The notes under the pieces are model-generated. The model was not told where the DNA came from and did not search any database. It saw nothing but the letters and a program-made list of their open reading frames with translations. DNA of 6,120 nucleotides from Oscillospiraceae bacterium (GTDB lineage: Bacteria; Bacillota; Clostridia; Oscillospirales; Ruminococcaceae), in NCBI GenBank assembly GCA_031285645.1, contig JAITVU010000166.1:1-6120 (forward strand). Reading direction: 5' to 3'. This document shows, piece after piece, positions 4,983 to 6,120 of the stretch. Position 1 is the stretch's first letter; each line of letters begins with the position of its first letter. A program made the translations under genes and the position numbers.

Positions 4983-6120
4983 ATGAGAATTAGCGTTGCC
5001 CAGCGTGTGTGGACATTTTTGCTGGCGGTGGTGATTGCCACGAGCGGTATTCCACTGAGTGTACTCGCGCAGGATACGGGTTACGACAGGGATTACCGCA
5101 TTATCGGCTTTTCCGGCCTTGAATCCGAAGTGACTGATCAAACGGTTTCGCTGGAAAAGGCGTATAATGAAATCATATTCCCCGAAAGGCTCAATGTCAC
5201 TTATTACGACGCGAACGCGGGGGATGACAGCGAAGCGGTATCGGGCCGTGTCCCTGTTGAAAACTGGGATCCGGACAGGACTTTTGATCCAAAGGCTGAC
5301 GAAACGTACATATTCACACCACGGTTGTCTTTGGGATGGTCTGTCGAGGGCGGGGCGGAACCGCCCACATTGCAGGTGCGGATATTGCCCACGGCCATTG
5401 TCGCGGGGATGATGAACAGGGTCATCAACCTGAAAGTGCCCGAGCGGGATTTCAGTGACATGGATATGGCGTATCCTGAAGAGAGCTCGAGCGTTCACGG
5501 CGACGCGCTGACCGCTTCGCTGCCCTATGCGCGCGCGCTTTATGATGTTTTGATGACCCTCAGCGCCGACGACGATCCTGCGGCGTTCCACGCGATTGAA
5601 CTGGGCGAAGCCGACAGGCTGTCGCGCCCTCTGCCGCTTGGATACAGTGACGGCGATGCCGGACAGGATGCTTTGGAACAGGTCATGGACCAGATTGTCA
5701 ATAACGATATCGTCACGCAGATCGCCCAGCCGGCCGCAGACGCGTTCTGGGCGGATTATCCGCTGCGTTACTGGCTTGGCGGCCGCATGAGCTTGAAACT
5801 GGACTATACGATCGAGAGCGATACCCTTTATGTGGAAAAGATTCATTTTGGTTTTGACTATTTACAGGTCCAGAGTTTTGGGCTTTTGAGCGTTGAAGCC
5901 ACCTTGACGCACGACAATCAGCCAATTACGACGGACGGCACGCTTGAGGACGCCATTGCCAAGGTCAACGCCCTGGGCGCTGCTGCGTCGATAGAAAAGA
6001 CAATTATCACCCTGCAGGGGGATGTGAAGAAAAAGCCGCTTACCTTCCTGCAAAGCCTTGCTTTCCCCTGTACAATTGACGGCAATGGATATACGCTGGG
6101 CGCGAGAGGAGCCTCAGGCG
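4983..6120 (+). CDS. Secreted surface protein, Ig-like and probable beta-helix; 3' end missing
   Basis: An uninterrupted frame of 379 codons runs from ATG 4983 past the right edge. GGAGG at 4968-4972, 10 bases upstream, supports the start. The nearer ATG at 4975 stops after three codons. A classical signal peptide (residues 1-29: MRIS, a basic R8, a hydrophobic core 9-20, and VLA before Q30) predicts export. Residues about 40-135 look like a bacterial Ig-like domain, with NWDPDRTFDP (94-103) and YIFTPRL resembling the family's Trp strand and its tYtFtp strand. Residues about 150-315 are mixed helix and strand. FWADYPLRYWLGG recalls the helical segment that precedes transglutaminase-like domains in some clostridial surface proteins, a weak resemblance. 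From 320, TLEDAIAKVN, then TIITLQGD and TIDGNGYTLG (364-373) look like the first rungs of a right-handed beta-helix, as in pectate-lyase-like surface proteins. Any anchor (S-layer homology or sortase motif) would lie outside the window. Confidence 0.8.
   Translation, partial: MRISVAQRVWTFLLAVVIATSGIPLSVLAQDTGYDRDYRIIGFSGLESEVTDQTVSLEKAYNEIIFPERLNVTYYDANAGDDSEAVSGRVPVENWDPDRTFDPKADETYIFTPRLSLGWSVEGGAEPPTLQVRILPTAIVAGMMNRVINLKVPERDFSDMDMAYPEESSSVHGDALTASLPYARALYDVLMTLSADDDPAAFHAIELGEADRLSRPLPLGYSDGDAGQDALEQVMDQIVNNDIVTQIAQPAADAFWADYPLRYWLGGRMSLKLDYTIESDTLYVEKIHFGFDYLQVQSFGLLSVEATLTHDNQPITTDGTLEDAIAKVNALGAAASIEKTIITLQGDVKKKPLTFLQSLAFPCTIDGNGYTLGARGASG

Noticed and set aside
4932..5846. Minus-strand frame of 304 codons opposite the surface-protein gene
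   Set aside because: The plus-strand frame has an SD, a signal peptide and domain-like sequence. The reverse frame is Arg/His/Val-rich with no motif or ribosome binding site.

Overview
The window looks like chromosomal DNA of an anaerobic, Gram-positive, Clostridia-like bacterium (Firmicutes). This rests on strong AGGAGG-type ribosome binding sites, genes of roughly balanced GC content separated by very AT-rich spacers, a clostridial-style Fe/Mn superoxide dismutase, an electron-transfer flavoprotein pair of the kind used in anaerobic acyl-CoA metabolism, and a secreted Ig-like surface protein. The species cannot be named from the sequence alone.

Layout, left to right. Positions 1-101 hold the end of an unknown frame and the leader of the superoxide dismutase gene (102-749, +). 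This gene converges with a minus-strand gene (906-2345) for a membrane-anchored alpha/beta-hydrolase lipase/esterase. A strong hairpin at 799-832 lies between the two and probably ends transcription from both sides. A 425-base divergent spacer (2346-2770) carries a minus-strand promoter candidate for the lipase, two plus-strand promoter candidates for the next operon and three perfect inverted repeats. Then come etfB (2771-3592) and etfA (3690-4703), the beta and alpha subunits of an electron-transfer flavoprotein. The 97-base gap between them contains a good Shine-Dalgarno separated from the etfA start codon by a perfect stem-loop. After another AT-rich spacer (4704-4982), with a possible promoter, a palindrome and two leader hairpins, a large secreted protein starts at 4983 and runs off the right edge. 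It has a signal peptide, an Ig-like domain and the beginning of a probable right-handed beta-helix.

Functionally, EtfA and EtfB form one FAD-binding heterodimer that carries electrons between an acyl-CoA dehydrogenase-type partner and other redox carriers. No dehydrogenase, ferredoxin or oxidoreductase partner is present in the window. The superoxide dismutase is an oxygen-defence enzyme. The lipase and the surface protein are probably cell-envelope functions with no visible link to the etf operon. I see no mobile element, CRISPR array, tRNA or rRNA. The window reads mostly as ordinary chromosome. The points most worth a second look are the etfA initiation region, the cluster of inverted repeats, the topology of the lipase and the truncated surface protein.
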